Shown: positions 24,955 to 33,635, counted from the stretch's first letter. The stretch is DNA of 38,433 bases from Pirellulaceae bacterium (GCA_023382975.1 JAHDXO010000083.1:1-38433), one strand, 5' to 3'. The notes: a model not told the origin generated them from the sequence alone. Translations and numbers: made by a program.

Positions 24955-27222
24955 TCACCCATTGCCCTCCACGAAACGTGCCTGCACCCTCGATACGGGT
25001 CTCATCCCACTGCTCGGATCCTGGCTAGACTGAGAACCGTCCAACGACCCGCTCCTGCAACCCAAATCCTCCAAAATTGGCAGCCTCGGGGGAAAGAAGT
25101 CAAGACTCACCAGGCTTTTGCTGGTGTAGTAATCCAATTGAAACGCCAAATGCGCACGCAGCAAACCTTCAAGCTGTCTCCCGATCAAGTGATTCCGATC
25201 ATACAGGTTGCGTCGTTCCTCAGGGTCTTCGGCCAGATTGTAAAGCTCGATCTGCCCAACAAGCGGTTGATACAACAGTTTGTGAGTGTCCAACACCACG
25301 CCATACTGAGTTGCCAAAGGAGAGTGAACCGCCATATAGTGAGGTGTCCCCGGACAGCCAAACGCGCCATCTCTAAACAGTGACCTTCCCTGAAATCCTT
25401 GATATTCCGGCAGATTCAACAGGGAAATCAAAGTAGGCGCAATGTTGATATGGGAAGTCACGAAATCATACACGCCTCGATGGGCCGCCAAACACTCCGG
25501 AAGCAAGATCCAGCATGGTGTTCTTAGAACTTCATTGTACAAGGGGCCACCATGATTCGAGTAGCCATGCTCGAGAAACGCCTGGCCTGTATCGCCAGTG
25601 ACCACAAGCAAAGTATCGTCAAGTAGATCTTCTTCTTTCAGAGTTTCGAAGAGACGGCCGATCTGTTGGTCTACATAGTGCAAGCTATCCAGATAACGGC
25701 CATACATCTCCGGCACCATCTCTGGAGTCATACCATTCAAGCCCACGTTTGAGTGTTTCACATTGGGCCAGAACTGCCGCAGTCCGCCCTTGGGAACGCG
25801 ATAGGGGAAATGGCTGTTCTGCAGGTTGGTGTACAGGAAAAACGGCGTGTTCTTCACACTTCGAATCCACTCCGTTGCATAACCTATAGTTTCGGCGTCA
25901 TCGATCTTGCCCGACCGCTGGAGTCTTGCGAAAGCTGCGAAGACTCCATCATGTTCTTCAATATACAACTCTGTCGAACGACCGTTTCCGGCATGGAAAA
26001 ACAGATCGAGATGCTCAGACTTAAGATATCGGTCCATCCCGCCCCAACGTTCATCCTGGGATGAGATGATAGCAGTCTGATATCCAACACACTTCAATAG
26101 ATCATAGATCCGGGGTCTAGGGTAAGAGTGAATCGAGGAATAGAAGTGCTGAGTCTCACTTCTGACGGGGCTTTGAGATGAAGAGAGAACGATATCAGCG
26201 TAGCTGCTGCTTGAAGATTGTGAGAAGTGATTCGAAAGCACGGCACACAGCGGTTGAACCGCCGCTAAGTGCGGCATCACCTCGCTTCCGTGCGAAATGA
26301 GCGTTGGAACCTCAGGTCTCAGGGACTCTACAGCAAGCAAGATGACGTTGAATCTGCGCACGTCATACGGTTTGGCGAGGTCGGACCACTCGGTAGCTGG
26401 TTCGAACGGAGCGAGCCTCGGCACAGCCTCGAAGTCGCCATAGGGGACAAGCCCCGCGACATGCGACTGGCCACATCCTCCACGAATGAGCGTTGTGGCG
26501 GGGCCAACTGTCGTCATGTGGATACGCTGTAAATGCGCTACTAGGGTCGCATGACACTCGGCTCTGATTCTCATTTGGGCAAGTGCATCGGCAGTATACA
26601 AGGGAGGGACAATTCCTTGACCGATTGTTGCCATAAGGACAAGAGTTAGCGCAACGTATGTGCGAACACGAGAATGGGGTTTGAATGCCCACCCTGGAGG
26701 CATGTAGCGAAATAGAACATAGGGTGAAGTGCTTAGGCAGAGGGCGATCGCGAGATAGAAGAAGAGTTTAGCGCCGAGTTGCTCTACGGCGTGAGCGAGC
26801 AATTGTTCCGGGTTATGCACCGCCATTCTAACGCTCTCGCGATCGAGAAACATGTTCTGAGTTAGGAACGTAGCCCAGGATGCAATGTAAAGGAATGCTG
26901 GCAGGGATAATATCGTTATTTGAAGAAATCGGGTGGGCCATCGTCTGCATTTGGTTTCCAGGGCCGTAACCAGAATCGCAAAAGGGAGGGAGAAAAATGC
27001 GATACCGAGGACTTCGGAGACGAGGTAACGAAGTGTTATAGTTGAGGCGGGGGCAGTTCTGATGAACGAATTGAATGTGAGAGTCTGGAAGAGGAGATGC
27101 GAGAAGAGCAAGACATAGTTCAGGGAAAGGTACGCCCAGAGGAATATGCCGAGGCGGCTCTGGTATGTGGTTCTACGTGTTGCAAGTTGGGTCAGGATTC
27201 GTGTCGTGGCTCGGGCTATCAT
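24955..27222 (-). CDS. Membrane-anchored alkaline-phosphatase-superfamily (sulfatase/LTA synthase-like) protein
   Basis: The 755-residue protein has about five N-terminal membrane helices (within 25-215) and then a sulfatase-type domain. This includes NVILLAVESLRPE with the metal-binding acid, the Ser-rich SSSSSYADIVLSS where the nucleophile would lie, PFFLYTNLQNSHFPYR, and VVTGDTGQAFLEHGYSNHGG with metal-binding Asp and His. The layout matches lipoteichoic-acid synthase, MdoB and phosphoethanolamine transferases, which move phospho-groups onto surface glycans or lipids. No canonical C/SxPxR sulfatase motif is present. Base composition is clearly less G+C-rich than neighbouring genes, suggesting acquisition from elsewhere. 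It probably shares a transcript with the GT-C-like gene downstream. Confidence 0.82.
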   Translation of the reverse strand: MIARATTRILTQLATRRTTYQSRLGIFLWAYLSLNYVLLFSHLLFQTLTFNSFIRTAPASTITLRYLVSEVLGIAFFSLPFAILVTALETKCRRWPTRFLQITILSLPAFLYIASWATFLTQNMFLDRESVRMAVHNPEQLLAHAVEQLGAKLFFYLAIALCLSTSPYVLFRYMPPGWAFKPHSRVRTYVALTLVLMATIGQGIVPPLYTADALAQMRIRAECHATLVAHLQRIHMTTVGPATTLIRGGCGQSHVAGLVPYGDFEAVPRLAPFEPATEWSDLAKPYDVRRFNVILLAVESLRPEVPTLISHGSEVMPHLAAVQPLCAVLSNHFSQSSSSSYADIVLSSSQSPVRSETQHFYSSIHSYPRPRIYDLLKCVGYQTAIISSQDERWGGMDRYLKSEHLDLFFHAGNGRSTELYIEEHDGVFAAFARLQRSGKIDDAETIGYATEWIRSVKNTPFFLYTNLQNSHFPYRVPKGGLRQFWPNVKHSNVGLNGMTPEMVPEMYGRYLDSLHYVDQQIGRLFETLKEEDLLDDTLLVVTGDTGQAFLEHGYSNHGGPLYNEVLRTPCWILLPECLAAHRGVYDFVTSHINIAPTLISLLNLPEYQGFQGRSLFRDGAFGCPGTPHYMAVHSPLATQYGVVLDTHKLLYQPLVGQIELYNLAEDPEERRNLYDRNHLIGRQLEGLLRAHLAFQLDYYTSKSLVSLDFFPPRLPILEDLGCRSGSLDGSQSSQDPSSGMRPVSRVQARFVEGNG

Positions 27223-27348
27223 CGGTCCGTTAATCCTTCATCACTCGTACGATTTGGAGAGGGAAGCAGAACGGATCTTGGATCCCAGGGGTTTTCGGTT
27301 TCGCGTGGTCTCAGACCCGCGCCAAACGGTTTCATGCAAGCACAGGGT

Positions 27349-28035
27349 CTAGTCGTCTTCGACGAACTCGTACGACGGGTGACCTGGTGTCGGGGGAAAA
27401 AGCTGCTTTTCGCCGACCGGTTGGCCGAGTTGGTTGCCGTTGGCATCGTAAAAACGCGTTTGACTGATCTTCATCGTCTTGAAGCGATTGCCTCCCATGA
27501 CGATGCCCGAGTTCTTGGCGATCTCGTCGAAGGTGTAAAGCTCCAACGGCGGCGCCCAGATCGAAAACGTACGTTTCACGGTGTAGGGGCCAGGAATCGT
27601 GCCCCATGTCTTGCTGGAGATGTTCGTGACCGTGAAGACGTAGCTCAAATCGGAGATGTGAAGCCGTTGCGTCCAGGTGATGACTTCATCGTCGATGCTC
27701 AACCGCTCTCGCCACGGCGGCGTCACAATCTCCTTGTCGTCAAGCAGGTTGTTCCATTTATAGACCTGCAACTGAATACCACCCTCTTCAAGAATGGGAA
27801 TGTCCCGATGGTTCCAGGTGCATTGGAACAGGGCCGACACGTACGGGATCGCAAAGCCGGAGACGAACAGGGGCGAGGTCAAACGGTTGCCCTCGGGCAT
27901 GACGAGCAATTCCACCTTCCAGTCCTGTTCGATCGCCCGTGTGCCCGAAGGCGCTTGGGCAAGCGTGCTCGATGTTTGCAGCAGCACGGCAGCGAGCACT
28001 GCCGTGGTCAGCCATATTCCACGGTTCGTCTTCAT
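27349..28035 (-). CDS. Secreted protein of unknown function
   Basis: The 228-residue product has a signal peptide (MKTNRGIWLTTAVLAAVLLQTSSTLAQAPSG). The mature part is about 200 residues and rich in Trp and beta-strand patterns (QDWKVELLVMPEGN, YVFTVTNISSKTWGTIPGPYTVKRTF). I recognise no domain. Aggagac sits ten bases before ATG 28035. The frame runs open upstream through the 73-bp hairpin element, but that part is repeat sequence and not protein. It follows TadG on the same strand and may be a pilus accessory protein, though nothing in the sequence proves it. Confidence 0.75.
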   Translation of the reverse strand: MKTNRGIWLTTAVLAAVLLQTSSTLAQAPSGTRAIEQDWKVELLVMPEGNRLTSPLFVSGFAIPYVSALFQCTWNHRDIPILEEGGIQLQVYKWNNLLDDKEIVTPPWRERLSIDDEVITWTQRLHISDLSYVFTVTNISSKTWGTIPGPYTVKRTFSIWAPPLELYTFDEIAKNSGIVMGGNRFKTMKISQTRFYDANGNQLGQPVGEKQLFPPTPGHPSYEFVEDD

Positions 28036-28097
28036 CGTTATCGTCTCCTGTGTGATTCTGATCATCAGCGCTAAGCTCGGCCGGGCCGCAACCGAAA

Positions 28098-28170
28098 GGG
28101 GTCGGGAGTCGTTTTCGGGCAACAACCAACGAAATGGAGAACGCCTTCTCCGAAAACGACTCCCGACCCC
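28098..28170. repeat. 73-bp hairpin element, copy B
   Basis: Arms identical to copy A (28098-28117 and 28151-28170) enclose a 33-nt loop that begins ggcaac and otherwise differs from the other copies. It lies in the 252-bp spacer between tadG and the downstream secreted-protein gene. I see nothing else certain in that spacer. Confidence 0.95.
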
Positions 28171-28287
28171 GCCCCGTCTCCCCTTCCGCGACCTGGCGGC
28201 CACGGAAGGGAAGAAAGGAACGAGGCGGGGCGTTGCGTGCTGAACTGAGGCTTGGCCCGTTCCGTTCATCCGCCTTTCGGAGCGGGG

Positions 28288-29505
28288 CTACTTTCCGTCC
28301 TTGATCTTTCTCAATCTCGGCGGCTTGAACATGTTCTCGCTGGTCTCCCCGTCCATGCCGCCGCCCAGGGCTGTCCCGTCGGTGACGTAACAGGGCTGGA
28401 TCTTCACGTATTTGTCCGTCAGGGCTCCGGTCAGATTGACGTCCAGGATCGTGACGCCGACAAACTTGACAATCCGGAACTGGGCGTTGTTGCCATTGCC
28501 GGTCGCTTTCCAATGGATCGGCAGAATTCGCGGCTGGCCGCGGATGGCCCACAGTTCGTCCTTGATCGCGGCGCTGATTCCGGTGTCGCCGTTCAGATAG
28601 AGAACTTTCCTGCCATTGGGCTCTTCCGGGTCAGTCTGCGAGATCTTGACTTCGCTGTTGGGAAAGAACGAGAAATCCGAGGCGTTGGGGCCGAACAGGA
28701 TCTGCCGGGACAGGTCGCTGGTCGAGTTGTTGGGACTGCCGATATCGACCGTGCCGAAGTTCCCGGGCGCATCTTTCAGCTTTTCCGGGTACAAACGAAC
28801 TTCGTAGATTCCGTCCGGCCCGTTCGACACGGTCGAATTCTGGCTGTTGTGGGTGAATTCGTCGGCACCGACCTGCACCCGCGCGTTCCACAGCCCCTCC
28901 CACAGCGAGAACGGCAACAATTTGCAGGTGGCATTCGATCCGGGCTGGATGCCAAAGCCTTCGAAGTCCCTTTCGAGAAACGCTGCCGCGTCCGCCTTGG
29001 CGTTTACCGATGAGACTCCGATCAGCCCGCCGAAGTACAGGGGAATGGGGCCGTTTCGTTCAGGGTCGCGTCGTGCGCTGACCTTGGCCGAATTGTACTT
29101 GGTACTGTTCAGGATGAACTCACTTTGCTCGGGATTGCCCTCGTTGTGCTTGTAGCGAGTCAGAATGATGTCGTCCTGCTGCAAGTCCATCTGGCTGACA
29201 CCCCGGCACGGGTTGGCCTGGACGTAGGTGCGAGCTTCTTGCCATGCCGTGTAAGCAACTGCGGACGAGTTCGACGAGCCGCCATTCAGCGCGCTCTTGG
29301 GCATCAAAACGGCGGTCCCCGCCAACGCGGCTGAATCGGAGCAGCGTTGGAGTTCCGCCTTGGCAACGCACAGGTTTCCGGTGTCCACCACGAGACCGCA
29401 GAGCACAAGCGCCGAAGTGGTGCCCATGGCGGCCATGACCATGATGGCCGCACGGCGTTTGGTCCGGCGGTTGTGTGTCTTAAGGAAGGGGAACTTCACG
29501 TTCAT
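28288..29505 (-). CDS. tadG: TadG-like Flp pilus assembly protein
   Basis: The 405-residue product has a positively charged N terminus (KTHNRRTKRRAA), one membrane helix (VMAAMGTTSALVLCGLVVDTG), and then the TadG/TadE-like signature VDTGNLCVAKAELQRCSDSAALAGTAVLM. The long extracytoplasmic part has no other domain I recognise. TadG proteins are pilus accessory or minor-pilin-like components. There is no Gly-Glu pseudopilin cleavage site like that of TadE, so it is likely kept in the membrane. Aaggag is nine bases before ATG 29505. It follows tadE by 37 bp in the Tad operon. Confidence 0.88.
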   Translation of the reverse strand: MNVKFPFLKTHNRRTKRRAAIMVMAAMGTTSALVLCGLVVDTGNLCVAKAELQRCSDSAALAGTAVLMPKSALNGGSSNSSAVAYTAWQEARTYVQANPCRGVSQMDLQQDDIILTRYKHNEGNPEQSEFILNSTKYNSAKVSARRDPERNGPIPLYFGGLIGVSSVNAKADAAAFLERDFEGFGIQPGSNATCKLLPFSLWEGLWNARVQVGADEFTHNSQNSTVSNGPDGIYEVRLYPEKLKDAPGNFGTVDIGSPNNSTSDLSRQILFGPNASDFSFFPNSEVKISQTDPEEPNGRKVLYLNGDTGISAAIKDELWAIRGQPRILPIHWKATGNGNNAQFRIVKFVGVTILDVNLTGALTDKYVKIQPCYVTDGTALGGGMDGETSENMFKPPRLRKIKDGK

Positions 29506-29542
29506 GGGAGTGGCTCCTTGTCGAGTTCGGCGTTCGCCATGG

Positions 29543-29962
29543 CTACTCGCGCCGCATCACGGTCTCGCTGGATAGTTGGGTTTGTCCCAAAAACCACGGG
29601 GCCGGCATCCAGGTGACATCGGTGTAGTGGACTTGGACTCGAACCTTGACCTGCGCCCCGCTCTTCACACCTTGCAGGCTGGACGGCGTAATCGAGACAT
29701 TAACGACCGCCGGATTGATGCTGCCGGTCGCCAGATAGTCCTTCACCTTGTTGGCGACGTCAGTTTCGTTCGCTCCGGACAGAATCGCGTGTCGGGCGCC
29801 CTCGCGCGCGGCGTTGGTGACCATCTGTTGGACCATGAAGCCGCGCCCGAATTCGAGAATCCCCACGCCCATCAAGATGAACATAGGCAACGTCAGGGCG
29901 GTTTCGACGACCGTCGCTCCCGCCCTTGATCGCCGCCGGCAGTTGCGCTGCACACGAAACAT
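29543..29962 (-). CDS. tadE: TadE-like pseudopilin
   Basis: The 139-residue product starts MFRVQRNCRRRSRAGATVVE. The Gly15/Ala16 site with Glu at +5 fits cleavage by the prepilin peptidases encoded upstream. The hydrophobic helix TALTLPMFILMGVGILEFGRGFM and the block VTNAAREGARHAI are the standard TadE signature. TadE pseudopilins are needed for Flp pilus assembly. Gggaggaaag precedes the ATG closely, and the tadC stop lies one base upstream, so translation is probably coupled. Confidence 0.93.
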   Translation of the reverse strand: MFRVQRNCRRRSRAGATVVETALTLPMFILMGVGILEFGRGFMVQQMVTNAAREGARHAILSGANETDVANKVKDYLATGSINPAVVNVSITPSSLQGVKSGAQVKVRVQVHYTDVTWMPAPWFLGQTQLSSETVMRRE

Positions 29963-29963
29963 T

Positions 29964-30896
29964 TTACTTTCCTCCCAGGATCAGTTGTGTATAAATCTGG
30001 ACGCCGGCCGGACCGAGAATGACCACGAAGATCGCCGGAAAAATGAACAGCACCGTGGGAATCAGGATCTTGACGGCAGCCTTGTGAGCTAGTTCTTCGG
30101 CCTTTTGATGCCGTTTCAGCCGCAGGGTCTCGGCGAACACCTCCATCGTCGCAGCGATACTGGCCCCGATCCGCTCGGCTTGCTTGATGACGGAGGCCAT
30201 CCCGCGCAGCTCTTCCATGTCAAACCGGTCGGCGATTCCTCGAATCGCCTCGCCCGCCGTCTGGCCCATCTGCATCTGCCGCTCGGCGATTTTGAATTCC
30301 ATCGCCAGCATGGGATGTGCCGTCACCAGTTCGTTGGCCACCCGGGACATGGATGCCATGACGCTCAGGCCGCCCTGCAAGCAGACCACCAGGACGTCCA
30401 ACGCATCGGGCAGAGCGCGGCGGAGTTTCGTCTGACGGGCCACTTTCAGATGGTCCAGCCAAAAACTGGGGGCGACGGTGGCGGCGATCCCGCAGAAGGC
30501 GCCGAGGCCGATGCCGTACTGCATCGGCATCTTGCTCATCGCGGCGATCAGGAATCCCAGCCCGGCACCGCCGACGACCAGCAACATGCGGAACATCATG
30601 AACAGGGAACCGGCGGCGGTGGCGTAGAAACCCGCTTGCATCAACCGTTCGCGCAATTTTCGCTTCTTTTCTTCGTGCTGCAACCGCTGCCGCGTCTCCC
30701 GGTCTAGCGGGCTGTCAGCATTCAGCAAGCCAGCCACTCCACCGTCCGCAACCTCGTGCGGCGAGGACTCCCCGGAAACATTGGCCAACCGGTGACTCAC
30801 GTGGCCGCGATGGGTGCCTAGCACGGCCACCAAGCCCAAGAACAAAATCGCCGCGCCGCCAAACCAAAGCAGCAGAGTACCGGTTTCCGGAATCAT
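29964..30896 (-). CDS. tadC: TadC-like inner membrane platform protein (GspF family)
   Basis: The 310-residue product has N-terminal, central and C-terminal membrane helices and the T2SS-F domain (ALPDALDVLVVCLQGGLSVMASMSRVANEL to QAERIGASIAATMEVFAETLRLKRHQKAEELAHKAAVKILIPTVLFIFPAIFVVILGP). TadB and TadC form the inner-membrane platform on which the TadA motor acts. I chose ATG 30896 (MIPETGTLLLWFGG); the frame continues upstream to 31016, but that part is translated repeat sequence. Confidence 0.93.
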   Translation of the reverse strand: MIPETGTLLLWFGGAAILFLGLVAVLGTHRGHVSHRLANVSGESSPHEVADGGVAGLLNADSPLDRETRQRLQHEEKKRKLRERLMQAGFYATAAGSLFMMFRMLLVVGGAGLGFLIAAMSKMPMQYGIGLGAFCGIAATVAPSFWLDHLKVARQTKLRRALPDALDVLVVCLQGGLSVMASMSRVANELVTAHPMLAMEFKIAERQMQMGQTAGEAIRGIADRFDMEELRGMASVIKQAERIGASIAATMEVFAETLRLKRHQKAEELAHKAAVKILIPTVLFIFPAIFVVILGPAGVQIYTQLILGGK

Positions 30897-30920
30897 GATC
30901 GTCGTCCAATCATTCTCGCT

Positions 30921-31002
30921 CGCAAAAAAGGGGACAGGCTCCTTTTGCCGGAACGGCCCGTCGGGTGCTTCGCAAAAAAGGGTCCTGGCCCCTTTCTTGC
31001 GA
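30921..31002. repeat. Palindromic repeat in the tadB-tadC spacer
   Basis: Two related blocks face each other: cgcaaaaaaggggacagg (from 30921) and cgcaaaaaagggtcctgg (from 30971). Each ends in a ccttt-rich complement of its own start (ctccttttgcc and ccctttcttgcg), so each can form a hairpin, and the two can also pair with each other. The block fills almost all of the gap between the tadB stop and the tadC start. Confidence 0.75.
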
Positions 31003-31005
31003 GGC

Positions 31006-31968
31006 CTAAAAATCAAAGTTCACGATCTTTCGCATCCACAACCAGCCCAAGAACATGGAAACCCCCGCCGCGACCAACAGCCAGTAGTGGTGGAACAACA
31101 AAATTGCGTACGGCCGGTTGATGGTCAGCATGATCGCCAGCATCCCCGGCGGCAGGGCCATCAAGATGTAGGCTTGCATGGCGCCTTCGGCCGTCAACGC
31201 CTTGATAGAGCCACGGATCTTCGCCCGGTCCCGGATCACCCGCCCCAATTTGTCGAGCAGTTCCGCCATATTGCCGCCGGTCTGGCGATGGATCATCACC
31301 GCCATCACGAAGATCTTCAGTTCCAGCAGACCGGTCCGCAACGACAGGTCTTGCATCGCAGCTTCGGGAGTCAGCCCCAAATTCTGCTGCTCGTAGCAGA
31401 AGCCAAATTCCTCGGAGATAGGCGACGGCCCTTCGTCGGCGACCGTCTGGAGCGCCTGGGACATCGTCTGCCCGGCGCGCAGCGTGCGGGACATTAATTC
31501 GAACGCGTCGGGCAGTTGGTCCAGGATCTTCTGCCGCCGCTGTTTCCGTACAAAGGCCACGTAGGCCAGCGGCAGGGGCGATGCCGCCAATCCCAGCAAT
31601 GCGCCCAGCCACCAGTGTGGTCCGACCAAGGCAAAGGGCATGAAGGCGAGCAAGCCGAGGGCACCGCAGGCGACCAGCAACTGATCGGGGCGCATCGCTA
31701 TCCCGGATTCGGTCAGGAAGTCCCGCAGTCGTTCCTTCAGTGTCCTGCGCGGCATCATACTGGCCATGCCCGCGGCCGTGGCCATCTGCAAATCGCGGTC
31801 GGCCACCGACGCCTGGGCCAATTCCTTCTGCCGACGGCGAAGCTCCTGCTCCAATCGCATCCGGTAACGATGGCGATGCGCATCGGCCACGTCCGCCAAG
31901 GCATAATTGATCGCGAAGATCAGGAAGAACCCCGCGCAAAACGCCAGTACGATCATAAAGGGGGACAT
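31006..31968 (-). CDS. tadB: TadB-like inner membrane platform protein (GspF family)
   Basis: The 320-residue product has an N-terminal membrane helix (MSPFMIVLAFCAGFFLIFAINYAL), a charged helical stretch (HRHRYRMRLEQELRRRQKELAQ), a central helix pair, the T2SS-F domain (LPDAFELMSRTLRAGQTMSQALQTVADEGPSPISEEF to LELKIFVMAVMIHRQTGGNMAELLDKL) and a C-terminal helix pair. It partners TadC as the platform for the TadA ATPase. ATG 31968 lies two bases after the tadA stop, and aggt is close upstream. Confidence 0.93.
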   Translation of the reverse strand: MSPFMIVLAFCAGFFLIFAINYALADVADAHRHRYRMRLEQELRRRQKELAQASVADRDLQMATAAGMASMMPRRTLKERLRDFLTESGIAMRPDQLLVACGALGLLAFMPFALVGPHWWLGALLGLAASPLPLAYVAFVRKQRRQKILDQLPDAFELMSRTLRAGQTMSQALQTVADEGPSPISEEFGFCYEQQNLGLTPEAAMQDLSLRTGLLELKIFVMAVMIHRQTGGNMAELLDKLGRVIRDRAKIRGSIKALTAEGAMQAYILMALPPGMLAIMLTINRPYAILLFHHYWLLVAAGVSMFLGWLWMRKIVNFDF

Positions 31969-31970
31969 GG

Positions 31971-33398
31971 CTATACCTGCATGACTCGACGTTCGAAAAT
32001 CTCCACCGGTACCGGGATCCCGCAAGCCTGCAATTTTTCCAGGATCACCGGACGGATACCATGGCACACGAAATGTCCTTGGGCGACGCGGTTTTCGTCC
32101 AGGCCCGTCTGCTTGAACTCGAAAATGTCCTGCATGCTAACCACATCGCCCTCCATCCCCGTGATTTCGGTGATCCGGGTGATCTTGCGTGGGCCGCCGA
32201 TCAAGCGGGCCGCCTGGACGATGACGTTGATCGTCGAGGACACCTGCTTGCGAATCACCCAGATCGGCAGTTCGAAGCCCGCCATGCCGACCATCATCTC
32301 CAAGCGGCTGACCGCGTCGCGGGGTGTGTTGGCATGGATCGTGGTCATGCTGCCGTCGTGTCCCGTATTCATGGCCTGCAGCATGTCCAGCGCCTCGCCG
32401 CTGCGGCATTCGCCGACAATGATCCGCTCGGGCCGCATCCGCAAGGCGTTCTTGACCAGATCCCGCGTGGTGATCTCGCCATGCCCTTCGATGTTCGCCG
32501 GCCGGGTTTCGAGCCGTACGACGTGCGGCTGCTGCAGCCGCAGTTCCGCGGCGTCCTCGATCGTCACCACCCGTTCGTCGGCCGGAATGTACCGGGACAA
32601 GGCGTTCAGGAGGGTCGTCTTGCCGCTACCCGTGCCGCCCGAGATGATGATGTTCACCCGCGCTTGCACGCAGGCGGACAAGAACTGCAGCATCTCTTTG
32701 GTGATCGACTTGTTGGCGATCAAAGTTTCGGCCATCAGCGGTTTGTTGCCGAAGCGGCGGATGGACACCGAGGCCCCGTCCAGAGCGATCGGCGAAAGCA
32801 CGGCGTTGAAGCGGCTGCCGTCCATCAAGCGGGCGTCGCACAACGGATTGGTCTCGTCGATCCGCCGCCCAACTTTGCCCACGATCCGCTGGACAACTTG
32901 TACCAAGTGGCGCTCGTCCGAGAAAACGACGGGCGACTTGGTCAACCGGCCTCGCTTTTCGATGTAGATCGACCGGGGCCCGTTGATCAGGATGTCCGAG
33001 ATGTCCGGGTCGCGCAGTAGTTGTTCCAGCGGGCCCAGGCCGAACGTCTCGTCCAACACTTCGACGACCAACCGTTCGCGTTCGGTCGCATTCAGCAGTT
33101 CGGCACGTTCCTGGCACAGGGCTTCCGTCTGTCGCCGGACCTCTTCCTTCAGTTCGTCCTCTTTCATCGAGCGGAGGACGCCGGGATTCAGCTTACCGAC
33201 AATCTGTTGGTGCAGTTCCCGCTTGAGCGTCAGGAACCAATCGGCAGCCTGCTCCTCGGGTGGCGGATCGGACTCCACGACCGGCGACGTAACGGGCTCC
33301 GTCGGTATCGGCACCGGTTCAACCGGGGCGTCCAAGACCACCGTCTGGCCCGCGACCGCCGGGTGCTGCTTGCCGTTTGTTCCGCGTAACCACGCCAT
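31971..33398 (-). CDS. tadA: Tad pilus ATPase TadA/CpaF
   Basis: The 475-residue secretion ATPase powers Flp pilus extension, and in this family may power retraction too. Visible parts are an N-terminal helical domain, the block LGPLEQLLRDPDISDILINGP (121-141), Walker A GGTGSGKT (254-261), the Asp box TIEDAAEL (279-286), atypical Walker B RIIVGECRSGEA (325-336) and the His box GHDGSMTTIHANTPRDAVSRL (346-366). All ATPase motifs are intact. ATG 33398 (MAWLRGT) is chosen, with gagg about eight bases upstream. The frame is open to 33506, but that extension is the translation of the 73-bp hairpin element. Confidence 0.96.
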   Translation of the reverse strand: MAWLRGTNGKQHPAVAGQTVVLDAPVEPVPIPTEPVTSPVVESDPPPEEQAADWFLTLKRELHQQIVGKLNPGVLRSMKEDELKEEVRRQTEALCQERAELLNATERERLVVEVLDETFGLGPLEQLLRDPDISDILINGPRSIYIEKRGRLTKSPVVFSDERHLVQVVQRIVGKVGRRIDETNPLCDARLMDGSRFNAVLSPIALDGASVSIRRFGNKPLMAETLIANKSITKEMLQFLSACVQARVNIIISGGTGSGKTTLLNALSRYIPADERVVTIEDAAELRLQQPHVVRLETRPANIEGHGEITTRDLVKNALRMRPERIIVGECRSGEALDMLQAMNTGHDGSMTTIHANTPRDAVSRLEMMVGMAGFELPIWVIRKQVSSTINVIVQAARLIGGPRKITRITEITGMEGDVVSMQDIFEFKQTGLDENRVAQGHFVCHGIRPVILEKLQACGIPVPVEIFERRVMQV

Positions 33399-33417
33399 GG
33401 GATGCCTCGTTGATAAA

Positions 33418-33490
33418 GGGGTCGGGAGTCGTTCTCGGGCAACCGCTTTTCCACCTGGAACGTCGTTCCCCGAAAACGACTCCCGACCCC
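33418..33490. repeat. 73-bp hairpin element, copy C
   Basis: The left arm (33418-33437) differs by one base from copies A and B (gttctcg for gttttcg); the right arm (33471-33490) is identical to them. The loop is again 33 nt and begins ggcaac. It ends 20 bp upstream of the tadA start codon, so a hairpin here could affect tadA translation or processing of the tadZ-tadA transcript. Confidence 0.95.
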
Positions 33491-33494
33491 GTGC

Positions 33495-33627
33495 GTTGGA
33501 GTTCAAGCTTCAGCGTGCCCGCGCTGGAGTTCACGCTTCAGCGTGCCATTGCGCGTGACCTTGGCCGCGGACACGATGAATCGTGAACTCCAACCAGTCG
33601 CGGACACGATAAATCGTGAACTCCAAC
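33495..33627. repeat. Nested inverted repeat, two left arms and two right arms
   Basis: Two left arms (33495-33517 and 33525-33545, core ggagttcacgcttcagcgtg) face two right arms (33570-33594 and 33603-33627, core atcgtgaactccaac). This is the same family as the repeat at 18655-18718, but duplicated here. With the 73-bp element it fills the whole tadZ-tadA spacer of 237 bp. Confidence 0.88.
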
Positions 33628-33635
33628 GAGAACGA

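Noticed and set aside
26100..26300. Canonical sulfatase motif in the phosphatase-superfamily protein
   Set aside because: The segment SQSPVRS looks similar, but the position two before Pro is Gln, not Cys or Ser, so it is not the C/SxPxR motif.
17720..33490. Hairpin copies as a CRISPR array or as Rho-independent terminators
   Set aside because: Only three copies are present, 5-10 kb apart, with no regular spacing and no cas genes. No T-run follows the stems on either strand.
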